Of a stretch of DNA of 12,969 nt, positions 5,782-12,588 are shown one piece after another. Source of the stretch: Rickettsiales bacterium. GTDB lineage: Bacteria; Pseudomonadota; Alphaproteobacteria; Rickettsiales; JANQQO01. The stretch spans positions 1 through 12,969 of the forward strand of contig JANQQO010000005.1 in NCBI GenBank assembly GCA_028289305.1, in the 5' to 3' direction. The position numbers were made by a program, and so were the translations under genes. Position 1 is the stretch's first letter. Every line of letters begins with the position of its first letter. The notes below the pieces were generated by a model that did not search any database, was not told where the DNA came from, and saw only the letters and a list, made by a program, of their open reading frames with translations.

Positions 5782-6942
5782 ATGTTAGGAAAAGTAATTG
5801 CAGATCGCTTTCTAAAAGCTCTGGAACACATTGAATACGGAACGTTCAATGTGACCACACCAGATGGAAAACGCCATACATTCAGCGGCAACACACCAGG
5901 CGCGCACGCAGATTTTATCGTGCATGATTGGAAAGTCTTTTCCAGCCTCGCCACAAAAGGAGATATTGGCCTAGCAGAAGACTATCGCGATGGGTTATGG
6001 GACTCAGATAACCCTAGCGGCTTATTACTTGTTGGCCTACAGAACGAAAAAGTCCTCAGCCAGTATATCTACGGCAGTACATTATTTAGCGCCATCACAC
6101 AAATCGTTTATCTGTTCCGTAGAAACACCGTCAAAGGCAGTAAGCGCAATATCCATGCACATTACGACCTGGGTAATGAGTTTTACAAACTCTGGCTTGA
6201 TCCCACCATGACCTATTCTTCCGCCCTATTCAAAAACCAGAACGAAGCCCTAGAAAAAGCACAATCTAATAAATATGACCGCATTATAGAAAGGCTCAAC
6301 ACTGGCTCGGGAAAAATGCTTGAGGTGGGATGTGGCTGGGGAGGATTTTCCGAACGCGCACTACAAAGAGGCGACTTTGATATCAAAGGAATCACCATTT
6401 CAGAAGAACAACATGCATATGCCAAAGACCGATTAAACGATAGCGCAAACATAGCACTAGAGGACTATCGCCACCAAGAAGGAAAATATGACTACCTCAT
6501 CTCCATCGAAATGTTTGAAGCCGTTGGAGAAAAATTCTGGCCAACATACTTTGGTAAGCTCAAATCCCTGTTACACCAATCCGGTAAAGCTGTTATTCAA
6601 ACCATCACTATTGATGATGCGTTTTTCGATAGCTACCGCCGTGGTGGCGACATGATTCGCAGTTTCATATTCCCAGGTGGGGCGCTTCCATCCCCTGAAC
6701 AATTCGAAAAAGAAGCCAATAAAGTGGGATTAAAAATCACCGATAGATACGATTTTGGACTTGATTACGCAAAAACACTGGACCAGTGGCTGATAAAATT
6801 TGACGCAAAGAAAGCACAAGTAACCGCTTTGGGTTTTGACGAACCTTTCATACGCCTATGGAGACTATATCTATCAACATGTATTGCCAGCTTTTCTGCA
6901 GAGCGCACTGGCGTCATGCAAGTGGAGCTACAGCATGCGTAG
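5782..6942 (+). CDS. CFA-synthase-family SAM-dependent phospholipid methyltransferase (UfaM/CfaA-like)
   Basis: 386 aa from ATG 5782. This start is preferred over ATG 5752, which falls 5 nt after the operator-like element with no Shine-Dalgarno; family members normally begin with a MLGKVIADRFLKAL-type segment. Motifs: HYDLGNEFYKLWLDPTMTYSS 127-147, SAM-binding EVGCGWGGFS 181-190, SIEMFEAVGE 241-250 and DFGLDYAKTL 324-333. The family transfers methyl or methylene from S-adenosylmethionine to acyl-chain double bonds of membrane phospholipids. Compared with E. coli Cfa, the bicarbonate-site Cys139 and His266 correspond to S147 and Q273, while Glu239 (E246) and Tyr317 (Y329) are kept. This suggests a methylase such as UfaM rather than a classical cyclopropane synthase. 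It is the first gene of a six-gene unit. Confidence 0.9.
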   Translation: MLGKVIADRFLKALEHIEYGTFNVTTPDGKRHTFSGNTPGAHADFIVHDWKVFSSLATKGDIGLAEDYRDGLWDSDNPSGLLLVGLQNEKVLSQYIYGSTLFSAITQIVYLFRRNTVKGSKRNIHAHYDLGNEFYKLWLDPTMTYSSALFKNQNEALEKAQSNKYDRIIERLNTGSGKMLEVGCGWGGFSERALQRGDFDIKGITISEEQHAYAKDRLNDSANIALEDYRHQEGKYDYLISIEMFEAVGEKFWPTYFGKLKSLLHQSGKAVIQTITIDDAFFDSYRRGGDMIRSFIFPGGALPSPEQFEKEANKVGLKITDRYDFGLDYAKTLDQWLIKFDAKKAQVTALGFDEPFIRLWRLYLSTCIASFSAERTGVMQVELQHA

Positions 6943-7456
6943 ATTTATATCGCTAGCCCTTGTTGTTTTATTGATTCCTATCAAGACCCCTGCCGACACG
7001 TACAGCATCGTAAACCACATTATACCCGATGCAGAAATAGTAGGAGAAGGCAGACTTACTCTCTTGTTTTGGGATGTATACGATGCAACCTTATACGCAC
7101 CAGAAGGCACATGGAATAGTAAGAAGCCATTCGCACTGACATTAAGCTATCTGCGCGATCTAGAAGGGTCAGATATTGCAGAACGCTCAGTAGAAGAAAT
7201 CCAGAAACAAGGATTTAACGACGAAACAAAACTATCAAAATGGCACCAGGAAATGCAGGATATTTTTCCTGATGTACGCCACGGAACAGAACTGACAGGC
7301 GTACATATTCCCGGTAGAGCCACCCATTTTTTTGAAGACGGCAAAAAAATAGGCACCATCACTGATCCAGAATTTGGCCAGTATTTTTTCGATATTTGGT
7401 TAGGCGAAAAAACAAGCGAACCCGGCTTACGCAAACAACTGATAGGGTTATTATGA
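6935..7456 (+). CDS. Secreted chalcone-isomerase-like domain protein
   Basis: 173 aa from ATG 6935, which overlaps the methyltransferase stop by 8 nt and has GGAG (6924-6927) 7 nt upstream. The open frame continues 33 codons further upstream inside the methyltransferase gene, but that part is shadow. Residues 1-20 form a Sec signal peptide (MRRF, hydrophobic core, then TPA before D21), so the mature protein is periplasmic. The rest matches the bacterial chalcone-isomerase-like domain (PF16036 type): VGEGRLTLLFWDVYDATLYAP 36-56 and, near the C-terminus, DPEFGQYFFDIWLG. No flavonoid chemistry is implied; related folds bind fatty acids, which suits a lipid-modification operon (inference). Confidence 0.85.
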   Translation: MRRFISLALVVLLIPIKTPADTYSIVNHIIPDAEIVGEGRLTLLFWDVYDATLYAPEGTWNSKKPFALTLSYLRDLEGSDIAERSVEEIQKQGFNDETKLSKWHQEMQDIFPDVRHGTELTGVHIPGRATHFFEDGKKIGTITDPEFGQYFFDIWLGEKTSEPGLRKQLIGLL

Positions 7457-8757
7457 GAAAATCGCCTGCCATACCACGTATACACTTAATGCGTTATGGG
7501 ATCTTAGCCTTTCCCTTAGCATTCGCTGGTATGCCGCTTTATATCCACGCACCCGATTTCTACGCTACCCAGTACGGAATTTCCTTAGGAACACTAGGGA
7601 TCATTCTGCTGGCCATTCGCTCTTTTGACGCTATTCAAGATCCACTTATCGGCACCGTAAGTGATCGCTATGCGTCTAGACGCGTAGAGATACTCATGCT
7701 CGGGATCATACTCCTTGGAGCCAGCTTCTACATGTTGTTTCATCCATCACCAAACCATACCACCTTCTGGTTCGCCGCAAGTATGATCCTAGCCACCACA
7801 GCATTCAGTATACTAAGTATTAATCTCAATGCGCTGGGAGGCACCTGGACAATAAACACGCATGAGAAAACCCGCATCACAAGCTATCGAGAGGCACTGG
7901 GCCTCATAGGGCTACTTCTTGCCTCGCTGCTCCCTACCCTACTACAAAACCGCGCTGAACCACCAGCAGCCTTCCACCAGCTGAGTATTATATTCATTGC
8001 CCTGCTCGGCATAACAGCACTCATCTTCTTGTCCTGGATGAAAACACATCAAGAATTACGCTCTAGAAAAAAACAGCTATTCCTTCGTTCTTTTTCTAAA
8101 CAACATCGCAAATTCTTCACCATCTACATCATTAGCATGCTAGCATCCGCCATTCCTGCCGTCTTAGTCATATTTTTCATACGTGATCGCCTAGAAGCTG
8201 AAACTTATACAGGCTTATTCCTACTACTCTACTTCCTCTCGGGCGTACTCGGTATGCCGCTATGGCAAAAACTCTCAAAAACTCATGGAAAGCTACGTGC
8301 ATGGACAATGTCAATGGTGCTAGCAATCATCACCTTTATATGGGCGTTTTTCTTAAGTGCAGGAGATATTTGGCAGTATGCCGCCATCTGCATCGCCTCT
8401 GGCCTAGCACTAGGGGCCGAGCTTGCCCTACCACCTTCTATACTTGCCGATTTGTTGGAAGAAAATAAATCTCTAAATAATGCATCGGGACATTTCTCTG
8501 TGCTTACATTTCTTGCCAAGGCAGCTCTAGCCCTCGCCAGTGCCACAACATTCCTCACCTTAGACAAGGTCGGCTATCAACCAGGTCAAGAAAATAGCGA
8601 AAATGCCCTATACTGGCTCAGCGTTTCCTACGCGCTAATTCCCTGCCTAATCAAGTGCATTAGCGCCTTTTTGCTATATCAACTCATGCGTTCTTTTAAT
8701 CAAGGAGGAAAATATGTTCCGCTTAATAGCCATAATAGGAGTCGTATCAATGCTTAG
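7453..8757 (+). CDS. MFS_2/GPH-type membrane transporter
   Basis: 434 aa from ATG 7453, which overlaps the preceding stop in an ATGA arrangement with AGGG (7444-7447) 5 nt upstream. About twelve hydrophobic segments place it in the inner membrane. The loop motif RSFDAIQDPLIGTVSDR at 56-72 is the D-x3-DP-x-G-x2-SDR signature of the GPH/MelB-like branch (PF13347), which includes sodium-coupled sugar and lysolipid carriers. The substrate cannot be read from sequence. In lipid-modification clusters of this kind a lipid or oxidised-lipid cargo is plausible but unproven. The last 14 codons overlap the DUF3833 gene by 44 nt, so its Shine-Dalgarno AGGAGG is read here as part of a QGG peptide. Confidence 0.9.
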   Translation: MRKSPAIPRIHLMRYGILAFPLAFAGMPLYIHAPDFYATQYGISLGTLGIILLAIRSFDAIQDPLIGTVSDRYASRRVEILMLGIILLGASFYMLFHPSPNHTTFWFAASMILATTAFSILSINLNALGGTWTINTHEKTRITSYREALGLIGLLLASLLPTLLQNRAEPPAAFHQLSIIFIALLGITALIFLSWMKTHQELRSRKKQLFLRSFSKQHRKFFTIYIISMLASAIPAVLVIFFIRDRLEAETYTGLFLLLYFLSGVLGMPLWQKLSKTHGKLRAWTMSMVLAIITFIWAFFLSAGDIWQYAAICIASGLALGAELALPPSILADLLEENKSLNNASGHFSVLTFLAKAALALASATTFLTLDKVGYQPGQENSENALYWLSVSYALIPCLIKCISAFLLYQLMRSFNQGGKYVPLNSHNRSRINA

Positions 8758-9259
8758 CGCTTGCACATCGCCCAAATTAGACAGCTACACAGAAACAGAA
8801 CCAAAAATGGACGTGAAGGACTATTTCAACGGCCCCATCAAAGCTTGGGGCATTGTCCAAGATTGGCGTGGCAAAGTCGTAAGTCGCTTCGATGTCACTA
8901 TGGTTGGCTCTTGGGAAGGCGACGTGGGCACCCTAAAAGAAGAATTCGTTTATTACGATGAAGACAAAACGCAACAACGTACATGGACCATTACAAAAAA
9001 TAATGACGGAACCTACCAAGGCACCGCCGGAGATATCCTCGATACAGCAATTGGTAAAACAAATGGCAGCGCCATGAATTGGGCATACAGAATGGATTTA
9101 CCAGTAGATGGCTCTGTATACCGCATCACTTTCGATGACTGGATGTGGCAGATGAATGACGGCGTACTAATTAATCGCTCCTATCTAAAGAAATTTGGTT
9201 TAACCGTAGCAGAGCTTACATTGTTTATGAAAAAACAGGATGCAAATGGAGCATTTTAA
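8714..9259 (+). CDS. DUF3833 family lipoprotein
   Basis: 181 aa. A lipoprotein signal ends in L14-S15-A16-C17, so the mature protein is membrane-anchored facing the periplasm. The remainder fits DUF3833 (PF12915): VKDYFNGPIKAWGIVQDWRGKVVSRF near the N-terminus, a WEGD segment and the C-terminal WMWQMNDGVLINRSYLKKFGLTVAELTLFM. No catalytic function is known; the fold resembles lipid-binding beta-barrels only by speculation. Translation is set by the strongest ribosome binding site in the window, AGGAGG at 8703-8708, 5 nt before the ATG, inside the 3' end of the transporter gene. The 44-nt overlap is large for this operon. The end overlaps the SDR gene by 14 nt. Confidence 0.88.
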   Translation: MFRLIAIIGVVSMLSACTSPKLDSYTETEPKMDVKDYFNGPIKAWGIVQDWRGKVVSRFDVTMVGSWEGDVGTLKEEFVYYDEDKTQQRTWTITKNNDGTYQGTAGDILDTAIGKTNGSAMNWAYRMDLPVDGSVYRITFDDWMWQMNDGVLINRSYLKKFGLTVAELTLFMKKQDANGAF

Positions 9260-9998
9260 AGGAAAACATATATGGATCGTTGGTGCCAGCAGTGGCATTG
9301 GCAAGGCCCTTGCCCACGATCTTGCCCGCCGCGGCGCCACATTAATCCTATCCGCCCGCCGAAAAGAACAACTAGAACAGTTGAACAGCGCACTAGGCGG
9401 CAACCATCTTATATACGAACTAGATGTAACAGACGCCGATACAGCCAAGCGTACCGCCAACGCAATACAAGCAAGCATACCTCGACTTGACAGCGTTATT
9501 TTTATGGCCGCCGTCTACGCTCCTGCAGAAGAAGATCGAACCAATCTTAACCTCATTAAGCATATCATCGATGTTAACCTCACCGGTGCCTACAATATTG
9601 TCTATTCCGCCCTCCCTATTTTACAGCAACAAAGAGGCGGGCAATTAGCCCTGTGCGCCAGTGTGGCAGGTTATTGCGGCCTGCCCACAGGACAGCCCTA
9701 TAGCTCAACAAAATCCGCGCTCATCAATTTAGCAGAAAGCCTGCGCGCTGAGTTAGACAGCACTATCGATGTAAAAGTCATTAATCCTGGCTTTGTGAAA
9801 ACACGCATAACCGACAAAAATACCTTCCCTATGCCAATGATTATTACGCCTGAAAAAGCCGCACAATATATCACAAAAGGTTTACAATCATCACGCTTCG
9901 AAATTCACTTTCCCAAGCGCTTCACCTTATTTCTTAAATTCTTAAGGATGTTACCTTATTGGATTTATTTCCGAATAATGAGATTAGTGAAACCGTAA
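9246..9998 (+). CDS. Short-chain dehydrogenase/reductase (SDR)
   Basis: 250 aa from ATG 9246, favoured because AGGA (9237-9240) lies 5 nt before it; ATG 9240 is too close to any ribosome binding site. Classical SDR features: cofactor motif GASSGIG 13-19, catalytic S139, Y152 and K156 (YSSTK), N111 in DVNLTGAYN and PGFVKT 181-186. R38/R39 at the end of the second beta-strand hint at NADPH preference. The usual NNAG motif is replaced by FMAAVYAP (87-94). The C-terminal part (about 225-250) is hydrophobic and basic, suggesting membrane contact. It probably reduces or oxidises a lipid-derived carbonyl or alcohol; the substrate is unknown. It starts inside the DUF3833 gene and is followed by the nitroreductase gene after 16 nt. 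Confidence 0.9.
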   Translation: MEHFKGKHIWIVGASSGIGKALAHDLARRGATLILSARRKEQLEQLNSALGGNHLIYELDVTDADTAKRTANAIQASIPRLDSVIFMAAVYAPAEEDRTNLNLIKHIIDVNLTGAYNIVYSALPILQQQRGGQLALCASVAGYCGLPTGQPYSSTKSALINLAESLRAELDSTIDVKVINPGFVKTRITDKNTFPMPMIITPEKAAQYITKGLQSSRFEIHFPKRFTLFLKFLRMLPYWIYFRIMRLVKP

Positions 9999-10014
9999 AA
10001 GCAAGGAAATGACC

Positions 10015-10620
10015 ATGGATGTACTGACCGCCGTAAAAGAACGCAGGGCCGTAAAGCACTATGACCCAGAGTTTGACATGCCACAAGAAGACATAGATAC
10101 ACTATTAGAAAGTGCCATTCAGTCTCCAACCTCCTTTAATATCCAAAATTGGCGCTTTGTATTAATCAAGGATAAAGCGCAGCGGGAAAAAGTACAAGAA
10201 GCCGCATGGGGCCAAGAGCAAGTGGGAACCGCATCACTGGTATTCGTCCTATGTGCCGATCTTAAAGCATGGGATAAAGACCCTGTGAGATACTGGCAAA
10301 ATGCCCCTAAAGAAGCGCAAGATATGCTCGTGCCAATGATAAAACCCTTTTATGAAGGCAAAGACTGGCAACAACGCGATGAGGCAATGCGCTCGGTTGG
10401 CATTGCCGCACAAACGATCATGCTCACCGCAAAGGCGCTGGGCTATGATAGCTGCCCCATGATCGGCTTTGACCCCGAAAAAGTCGCAGAATTAATACAG
10501 CTACCTGAAGATCACGTTGTCTGCATGATGTTGGTCGTCGGCAAAGCAACAAAGTCGGCCTGGCCCAAGCCCGGTCAGCTTGACCTGGATGAAGTCGTAA
10601 TCAAAGACCGGTTTTCGTGA
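10015..10620 (+). CDS. Nitroreductase-family FMN oxidoreductase
   Basis: 201 aa from ATG 10015, with AAGGA (10003-10007) 7 nt upstream; the in-frame ATG at 10009 is only 1 nt from that site and is disfavoured. The nitroreductase fold is recognised by the FMN-phosphate-binding ERRAVKHYDP 9-18, SPTSFNIQNWRF 37-48, the central SVGIAAQTIMLTAKALGYDSCPMIGFDP 127-154 and the C-terminal VVGKA. Members use FMN and NAD(P)H to reduce nitro groups, quinones or other electrophiles in the cytoplasm. As the last gene of the run it may handle reactive products of oxidised lipids (inference). It ends 12 nt before the 3' end of the opposing tRNA-Gly gene; no intrinsic terminator is visible in between. Confidence 0.9.
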   Translation: MDVLTAVKERRAVKHYDPEFDMPQEDIDTLLESAIQSPTSFNIQNWRFVLIKDKAQREKVQEAAWGQEQVGTASLVFVLCADLKAWDKDPVRYWQNAPKEAQDMLVPMIKPFYEGKDWQQRDEAMRSVGIAAQTIMLTAKALGYDSCPMIGFDPEKVAELIQLPEDHVVCMMLVVGKATKSAWPKPGQLDLDEVVIKDRFS

Positions 10621-10632
10621 CGGAGGTAGTGT

Positions 10633-10707
10633 TGGAGCGGGTGATGAGATTCGAACTCACGACTTCAACCTTGGCAAGGTTGCGCTCTACCCCTGAGCTA
10701 CACCCGC
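10633..10707 (-). tRNA. tRNA-Gly(GCC)
   Basis: A 75-nt cloverleaf including an encoded CCA. The acceptor stem is GCGGGTG/CACCCGC with discriminator U, normal for bacterial tRNA-Gly. The D-arm is GCTC-AGGGGTA-GAGC. The anticodon stem CAACC/GGTTG closes loop TTGCCAA, giving anticodon GCC. The T-arm is GTGAG-TTCGAAT-CTCAT. Its 3' end faces the nitroreductase gene, so the lower-GC block to its left abuts the 3' end of a tRNA, a common integration boundary. Confidence 0.97.
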
Positions 10708-10755
10708 ATCAGAACTGCCGCGCGCCATATGCCATCGCAGCATGAGAGACCGCGA

Positions 10756-10783
10756 ATAATACGCAACATTCTCACCTTTGCAA
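10756..10783 (-). promoter_or_regulatory. Sigma70-type promoter of tRNA-Gly
   Basis: On the minus strand, TTGCAA (10778-10783) and TATTAT (10756-10761, 5/6 match) are separated by 16 nt. A G/C-rich stretch follows the -10, as in stringently controlled stable-RNA promoters, and an A-tract lies just upstream of the -35. The transcript would start about 42 nt before the mature tRNA. Confidence 0.6.
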
Positions 10784-10862
10784 GGCTTTTTCCACCCGCA
10801 TAGCGCATCACCATTGCACCAACTACATTTCCGGTGTAGGGATAGGGTAGCCATCAAAAAAC

Positions 10863-11063
10863 ATGGGCGAAACAATGCCGGATACAAAAAACACGCCTGA
10901 TCCCAAATTGCTCGAAATTCTGGTCTGCCCGCTTACCAAGGGCGCGCTGGAATATGATGAGGCCGCCGGCGAGCTCATCAGCCAAAAAGCCGGCCTCGCC
11001 TACCCCATCCGTGATGGCATTCCCATCATGCTCGTCGACGAAGCAAGAAAGCTCGAGGAGTAA
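10863..11063 (+). CDS. Trm112-family protein
   Basis: 66 aa. The sequence LLEILVCPLTKGALEYDEAAGELIS followed by AGLAYPIRDGIPIML is the Trm112/YcaR family (PF03966). In eukaryotes and archaea Trm112 activates several tRNA, rRNA and protein methyltransferases; bacterial members are small and little studied. Only one Cys (in VCPLT) is present, so the classical zinc site is absent, as is usual in alphaproteobacterial members. ATG 10875 is an alternative start; neither has a good Shine-Dalgarno. Base composition is visibly GC-richer than the lipid cluster and similar to the ubiH-like end, as expected of a core gene. It converges with hipA, whose stop lies 12 nt downstream. Confidence 0.9.
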   Translation: MGETMPDTKNTPDPKLLEILVCPLTKGALEYDEAAGELISQKAGLAYPIRDGIPIMLVDEARKLEE

Positions 11064-11075
11064 TTTTCTTCAATC

Positions 11076-12554
11076 CTATCTTCCGATTTGATCGGACCCA
11101 CGCTCTCTTTCGGAAATAATGTCATAGTATTTATCAAACGTTTTCAGCATGTGCTCCTTCTGCCCACGCACCGTTGTAATAAATTGCTCTTTTTGCTCCT
11201 GTGCAACCTCTTCATCGAGCCCCATGTCTTTACTGGAAAGATCCATCACTGCCTCACACGCACCCTCAAAGCGCTCTCTGAGTTGATCAACAACTTCCTT
11301 AACCCCTTCTGTATCCACCCCAAATAACGCACCCAGCGCAAAAATAAACTTTGGGTTCACTTCGTGCAGTTGTGTATAACGCACTTTTCCTGTCAGCCTT
11401 AAAGCAAGCCTAGACATTCTCTCACGATCCCTTCCCTCGCCTCTAAAATAGTTGGCACTAGATACTAAGTCATAATTTGGTGTCAGCTGCCAATCCCCTT
11501 TTTCATCTTTCCAGAATGCTGTATTTTTTAAATGGCTATCCGTATTCTTCAACATAAACTGGCTAACAAGCCGGGTAAAAAGTTGCTTTGCAACATCTTT
11601 TCCCGCAATCTCTAACGTCATCTTTGCCAAGCTTTCATAACTACTCTCATCCCTAGACGCCGGCGATATATTCATCAACTGCGCCGCCTCTTCAAATTGT
11701 ATCCGTCCGCGTTCTTCGGTGCGGTCAAAGCGCCGTGTTACAAATACTGTCTCCTTACCCGTATCTACAAATTCTGTAATGCCCGTACTACAGCTTGCAA
11801 CACTATCTTTTGGTAGCAAATAAGAAGTAAAAACCATATTCATCAGCTCATTCTGTATTATCCACGGCTTACGAGGATCACCTAGTTTGATGATGTGCGT
11901 GCTTGTATCATAGGGGCCTATAGCATCAAGATTTTTACGGTCACCCACTATCTCTCCAGATCTTACTAGCATTTTTGCCTGCATACCTGTCACCGTAGAT
12001 CGGGATAGAACCGCCATATTCATTTTCACATGCTCCTCCGGAAGCCCAATAACTCTCTCCTGCGATGCTGGAATAATCGAGACTGCTCCATGGAAATTCC
12101 TGCCAAAATCAAGCATCCTATCAAACCGCAACCTCAGATCATCCCTATTTTCAAATGCCCCTAAATCGACCCTACCCTTGTCAATATCCATAGCCCCTAA
12201 AGCCGCAGACTGTGCAACACCTAGCCACCCCTCCGAAATTAAATTATCGAAAAAAGAATGAATTCCTTTAGACACATATGGCTTGTCTGTTTTTGGCAAG
12301 TGATGCCCTATATCAGGAACATCCGGGTTCGCGAGGTATTCAGGGTGATAAGCAAAAAGAAACTCATGCCCTTTCTCCAGCAACACCACACCCACAGGGT
12401 ACACTTCTGCCTCTGGAGTAGTCCATAATACAACCCCTAGATCTTCCGTATCTCTAGAAAGTGATCGCTGTAAATCAAACGCACCCAGCCACCCCTCCAT
12501 CCATGTAAGATCAGGATTTTCAGAGCCCCACCAATCTGAAGGTAAAATAAGCAT
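11076..12554 (-). CDS. hipA: HipA-family serine/threonine kinase toxin
   Basis: 492 aa, somewhat longer than E. coli HipA (440). The N-terminal subdomain occupies about 38-110 (VVLWTTPEAEVYPVGVVLL through FFDNLISEGWL). The kinase region has the STVTGMQAKML loop 186-196, THIIKLGD 219-226, FVTRRFDR 271-278, FEEAAQLM 287-294, the catalytic loop NTDSHLKN 337-344 (D339) and the metal-binding LTPNYDLV 357-364 (D362), all intact. E. coli HipA phosphorylates glutamyl-tRNA synthetase and is neutralised by the HTH protein HipB. No HipB gene is visible: the 29 nt upstream hold only a hairpin, and the gene on the far side is ubiH-like. It is AT-richer than both neighbours, suggesting insertion between Trm112 and ubiH. 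AAGAG sits 5 nt before the ATG. Confidence 0.9.
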   Translation of the reverse strand: MLILPSDWWGSENPDLTWMEGWLGAFDLQRSLSRDTEDLGVVLWTTPEAEVYPVGVVLLEKGHEFLFAYHPEYLANPDVPDIGHHLPKTDKPYVSKGIHSFFDNLISEGWLGVAQSAALGAMDIDKGRVDLGAFENRDDLRLRFDRMLDFGRNFHGAVSIIPASQERVIGLPEEHVKMNMAVLSRSTVTGMQAKMLVRSGEIVGDRKNLDAIGPYDTSTHIIKLGDPRKPWIIQNELMNMVFTSYLLPKDSVASCSTGITEFVDTGKETVFVTRRFDRTEERGRIQFEEAAQLMNISPASRDESSYESLAKMTLEIAGKDVAKQLFTRLVSQFMLKNTDSHLKNTAFWKDEKGDWQLTPNYDLVSSANYFRGEGRDRERMSRLALRLTGKVRYTQLHEVNPKFIFALGALFGVDTEGVKEVVDQLRERFEGACEAVMDLSSKDMGLDEEVAQEQKEQFITTVRGQKEHMLKTFDKYYDIISERERGSDQIGR

Positions 12555-12561
12555 ACATACT

Positions 12562-12588
12562 CTTAATACGCCGCCTCGGCGTATTAAG
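12562..12588. repeat. Perfect 12-bp inverted repeat (hairpin) between ubiH-like gene and hipA
   Basis: Arms 12562-12573 and 12577-12588 are perfectly complementary around a 3-nt loop. On the minus strand it covers the ubiH-like stop codon (12584-12586), and its 3' arm supplies part of the hipA Shine-Dalgarno (AAGAG, 12561-12565). There is no U-tract on either strand, so it is a poor intrinsic terminator. It may fold over the hipA ribosome binding site or serve as an operator. Confidence 0.75.

Noticed and set aside
6836..6934. Longer start for the chalcone-isomerase-like protein
   Set aside because: The extension lies wholly within the methyltransferase gene and would bury the signal peptide; ATG 6935 has a good GGAG at 7 nt.
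10814..10848. TTGCAC plus TAGGGA/TAGGGT as a Trm112 promoter
   Set aside because: The -10 candidates match consensus at only 2-3 positions, so it is not supported.
11082..11096. Small hairpin TCCGAT-TTG-ATCGGA between Trm112 and hipA as a terminator
   Set aside because: The stem is 6 bp with no T-tract on either side, and it lies within the last codons of hipA; too weak to call.
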